Below, piece after piece: positions 6,249 to 7,713 of a stretch of 7,713 nt of DNA (position 1 is its first letter; each line of letters starts with the position of its first letter). The stretch comes from an uncultured Lachnospiraceae bacterium (lineage in GTDB: Bacteria > Bacillota > Clostridia > Lachnospirales > Lachnospiraceae), in NCBI GenBank assembly GCA_934359535.1, contig CAKRLN010000097.1, positions 1-7,713 on the forward strand. The letters are read 5' to 3'. The translations under genes were made by a program, and so were the position numbers. The notes beneath the pieces were generated by a model that was not told where the DNA came from, did not search any database, and saw nothing but the letters and a program-made list of their open reading frames with translations.

Positions 6249-6547
6249 AATTGCGAAACTCATAGTTAAGCAGGATTTCATTGTGAAAAGTGACAAAAAG
6301 ATTAAGAAGACACTGGGGAGCGGCCGGTACTTAGGCGCTGTATAAATGATTGAAACCGTGCTGTGCATTTACTGCACAGCATCGGAGCCACGCGCCGAAC
6401 TGCATGAGCAGTTCGTGTGCATCAACTTGTTGTAATCTGCATTTGTGCAGATTGCAACCGTTGCCAGCGACACGTAGCGAAAGCGTGTCTTCGAAGATTT
6501 TTGTCACTTTGAACAATAAAATGTGAGTAAAAGAGAGTTTCGCAATT
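6249..6547 (+). ncRNA. Large structured RNA, about 300 nt (raiA-like candidate)
   Basis: This non-coding stretch is closed by perfect 13-nt inverted repeats: AATTGCGAAACTC (6249-6261) with its complement (6535-6547). A second helix pairs 6275-6299 with 6498-6522: thirteen perfect pairs (6287-6299/6498-6510), a tandem G-A/A-G mismatch (6285-6286/6511-6512), then nine more pairs and one mismatch. Inside lie GAAG/CTTC (6306-6309/6489-6492), CTGG/CCAG (6313-6316/6464-6467) and GGCGC/GCGCC (6334-6338/6392-6396). Four hairpins follow: 6356-6385 (loop TTTAC), 6396-6415 (loop ATGA), 6429-6458 (13 bp, loop TTTG) and 6469-6489 (GAAA tetraloop). Purine-rich single-stranded pieces such as GGGGAGCGGCCGG and GAAACCG look like conserved core. 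Such an architecture fits a known large ncRNA class; I favour the raiA motif of Firmicutes, from memory only. It may be independent or a leader of the DJ-1 gene, 35 bases downstream. No own promoter is convincing. The strand is taken from the flanking genes and the G-A and GNRA features. Confidence 0.8.
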
Positions 6548-6582
6548 ATCTAAAAGAGGACAAAGAATAAAAAGGAGGACAA

Positions 6583-7158
6583 ATGAGCAGAGTAGGAATT
6601 TTTATGGCAGATGGCTGTGAGGAGATCGAAGGTCTTACGGTCGTTGATCTTTTAAGAAGGGCAGGCATTGGGATCGACATGATCTCGATTAATGGGGAAA
6701 AAGAGATTGAGGGAGCCCATGGAATCCGATTCCAGGCAGATTTCGATAAGAAAGAAATGGATTTTGGAGCGCTTGATGGAATTATTCTTCCGGGCGGCAT
6801 GCCGGGAACGATCCACCTTGGGGACGATGAGAATGTGGGTAAGATCATCCGGGAATTTGCATCCAGTGGAAAACTTGTCGCAGCCATCTGTGCAGCTCCA
6901 AGTGTGCTCGGTGCAGCAGGCATCTTAAACGGAAAGTGTGCGACATGCTATCCGGGCTTTGAAGAGAAGCTTACAGGTGCAAAAACAGTAACGGAGCCGG
7001 TCGTATGTGACGGCAATATCATCACAAGCCGTGGCATGGGAACAGCAATCCCGTTTGCACTGGAAATCGTGAAATATTTTACAGGTGATGCGACTGCTGC
7101 AAAGCTTGCAGACAGTATTATCTATGATGCAGAGTCGCGCAGGCTGCATTGCGACTGA
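6583..7158 (+). CDS. DJ-1/PfpI (ThiJ) family protein
   Basis: This 191-residue cytoplasmic protein is of the DJ-1 class, which has been assigned glyoxalase III, deglycase-like or redox-protective roles; the exact activity cannot be read here. The nucleophile elbow AAICAAPSVLG gives the reactive Cys103. The partner glutamate that lowers the cysteine pKa in DJ-1 (Glu18 of the human protein, in GAEEME) corresponds to Glu16 in GCEEIE. Other family marks are LPGGMPG (69-75), CYPGFE (122-127) and TSRGMGTA (148-155). The length is normal for DJ-1 and there is no signal peptide. The start is set by AAAGGAGG (6571-6578), four bases before ATG. It stands alone between the structured RNA and a hairpin terminator, and may be expressed from transcripts that pass through the RNA. 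Confidence 0.95.
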   Translation: MSRVGIFMADGCEEIEGLTVVDLLRRAGIGIDMISINGEKEIEGAHGIRFQADFDKKEMDFGALDGIILPGGMPGTIHLGDDENVGKIIREFASSGKLVAAICAAPSVLGAAGILNGKCATCYPGFEEKLTGAKTVTEPVVCDGNIITSRGMGTAIPFALEIVKYFTGDATAAKLADSIIYDAESRRLHCD

Positions 7159-7189
7159 GCAATTCGTGTATCATAAATAAAGCAATGCG

Positions 7190-7240
7190 AAAAAAGAGAA
7201 TCCGATTCCTCATGCGTACATGCTGGAAACGGATTCTCTT
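7190..7240 (-). terminator. Terminator hairpin between convergent genes, U-tract on minus strand
   Basis: AAGAGAATCCG (7194-7204) and CGGATTCTCTT (7230-7240) pair perfectly over 11 bp. Inner TTCC/GGAA (7206-7209/7225-7228) and CATG/CATG pairs extend the hairpin. On the minus strand the stem runs into six T (7190-7195 as A on plus), so it is a classical terminator for the spore-protein gene. On the plus strand only TCTCTTATT follows, so it would terminate the DJ-1 transcript less sharply, though the hairpin serves both. Confidence 0.85.
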
Positions 7241-7279
7241 ATTCGTAAGATAACTCGAATTGTTATAAAAACGTAGATG

Positions 7280-7489
7280 TTATTTCATCTGCTCTTCCTG
7301 TTTCATGATCATTTTCTTGACCATCTCACCGCCGATGGAGCCGGCCTGTTTGGAAGTAAGATCTCCATTGTAGCCATCCTTTAACGGTACTCCGATCTCA
7401 CTTGCAACCTCTTCCTTAAAACGTTTCATAGCGTCCTTTGCATCAGGCACTGCCATGTTGTTAGAACTTGAATTGTTTGAACCACTCAT
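7280..7489 (-). CDS. Alpha/beta-type small acid-soluble spore protein
   Basis: This 69-residue DNA-binding protein coats and protects spore DNA and is degraded at germination. The family core is clear: FKEEVASEIGVPL contains the GPR protease cleavage region, and SKQAGSIGGEMVKKMI contains the conserved GxxGGxMVKKMI DNA-binding helix. The N-terminus is rich in Ser and Asn (MSGSNNSSSNN), typical for this family. I start it at the ATG whose CAT is at 7487-7489, because a full AAAGGAGGTGA (7495-7505, read on minus) lies six bases upstream. The frame is open further upstream but that part is not coding-like. It points to a true endospore former. It is convergent with the DJ-1 gene and shares the hairpin between them. 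Confidence 0.95.
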   Translation of the reverse strand: MSGSNNSSSNNMAVPDAKDAMKRFKEEVASEIGVPLKDGYNGDLTSKQAGSIGGEMVKKMIMKQEEQMK

Positions 7490-7566
7490 GTGTTTCACCT
7501 CCTTTACAGTGGATATTTTGTCCGCATAGAAAAAAAATATGAGAAAATGAAGTTGACAAATAATGG

Positions 7567-7595
7567 ATATATGTAGAAAATGTGAGGGCTCATGC
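7567..7595 (-). promoter_or_regulatory. Candidate sigma-G promoter for the spore protein gene
   Basis: Read on the minus strand, GCATG (7591-7595) matches the sigma-G -35 core GHATR. Exactly 17 bases later, CATATAT (7567-7573) matches five of seven positions of the CATnnTA-type -10. Forespore expression is what the family requires. The leader would be about 70 nt. No comparable sigma-A promoter is visible there. Confidence 0.5.
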
Positions 7596-7603
7596 AATTA
7601 TCG

Positions 7604-7632
7604 TTGCTTTTTGAAATAAGCTGTGCTATAAT
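7604..7632 (+). promoter_or_regulatory. Strong sigma-A promoter reading out of the window
   Basis: TTGCTT (7604-7609), a 17-bp spacer and a perfect TATAAT (7627-7632) with an upstream TGC make an extended -10 promoter. Transcription should start near 7639 and run rightward. It is divergent from the spore-protein promoter, with the -35 elements only about 8 bp apart. The gene it serves lies beyond the right edge. Confidence 0.7.
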
Positions 7633-7649
7633 GCAGAAATGACTGTAGT

Positions 7650-7683
7650 GGTCGTAGTATGCCCATTATTTCCTGGGACGGCC
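7650..7683 (+). other. Leader hairpin downstream of the right-edge promoter
   Basis: GGTCGT (7650-7655) pairs with ACGGCC (7678-7683), one G-U included, and CCCA (7662-7665) pairs with TGGG (7674-7677), with a one-sided bulge of AGTATG. The structure starts about 11 nt into the predicted transcript. It could be the first helix of a regulatory leader or small RNA, but the window ends 30 bases later and I recognise no riboswitch motif. Confidence 0.35.
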
Positions 7684-7713
7684 ATTGAATAAGATGTACA
7701 TGGTATTTCATAT

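Noticed and set aside
6331..6516. Minus-strand open frame of 61 codons across the structured RNA
   Set aside because: It lies entirely on the hairpin sequences, has no ribosome binding site and shows no recognisable protein features.
6235..6582. T-box, cobalamin or other common riboswitch leader
   Set aside because: I find no T-box AGGGTGGAACCGCG-like sequence and no B12 box, and DJ-1 is not a usual target.
7490..7597. 36-residue N-terminal extension of the spore protein
   Set aside because: It would contain the full ribosome binding site and the candidate sigma-G -10; family members start at MSGSNN-like sequences.
7639..7692. 17-codon frame MTVVVVVCPLFPGTAIE after the right-edge promoter
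   Set aside because: Its ATG falls at the predicted transcription start with no ribosome binding site.

Overview
The window looks like chromosome of an anaerobic, spore-forming Bacillota, most likely a Lachnospiraceae-type gut clostridium. The evidence is an alpha/beta-type small acid-soluble spore protein gene with a sigma-G-like promoter, strong AGGAGG ribosome binding sites, Rho-independent terminators, AT-rich intergenic DNA, a FeoA-FeoB fusion and a GGDEF protein of a type common in that family. This assignment is inference from gene content, not a database match.

Layout. Positions 1-535 are AT-rich and hold no intact gene. They contain five diverged direct repeats with a period of about 32 bp (30-188), which look like a transposase or regulator binding array. 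They also contain a 20-codon remnant resembling the start of a Fic-family gene (440-502). An alpha/beta hydrolase (536-1384) and a membrane diguanylate cyclase with a PilJ/NarX-like sensor region (1391-2458) follow as a tight pair. Next is a fused ferrous iron transporter feoAB (2547-4886), with its own promoter-like sequence, a palindrome over the start of its leader, and a strong terminator (4906-4948). A MalK/MsmX-type sugar-importer ATPase with no permease or binding-protein genes nearby follows (5083-6234).

The most unusual part is 6249-6547. This roughly 300-nt non-coding stretch folds on paper into a long closing helix, with a perfect 13-bp base and 22 further pairs around a tandem G-A mismatch, enclosing at least four strong hairpins. 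It is almost certainly a structured RNA. The raiA motif is my best family guess, but it is unverified. It lies just upstream of a DJ-1/PfpI-family gene (6583-7158). After that gene, a hairpin with its U-tract on the minus strand terminates the convergent spore-protein gene (7280-7489, minus). A strong housekeeping-type promoter at 7604-7632 reads out of the right edge into a leader whose gene is not in the window.

The genes do not form one pathway. They are small independent transcription units: iron uptake, sugar-uptake energising, c-di-GMP signalling with an esterase, a stress-type DJ-1 protein, and a sporulation gene. I see no multi-gene defence or mobile system. The novelty candidates are the structured RNA and the decayed accessory scar at the left edge.
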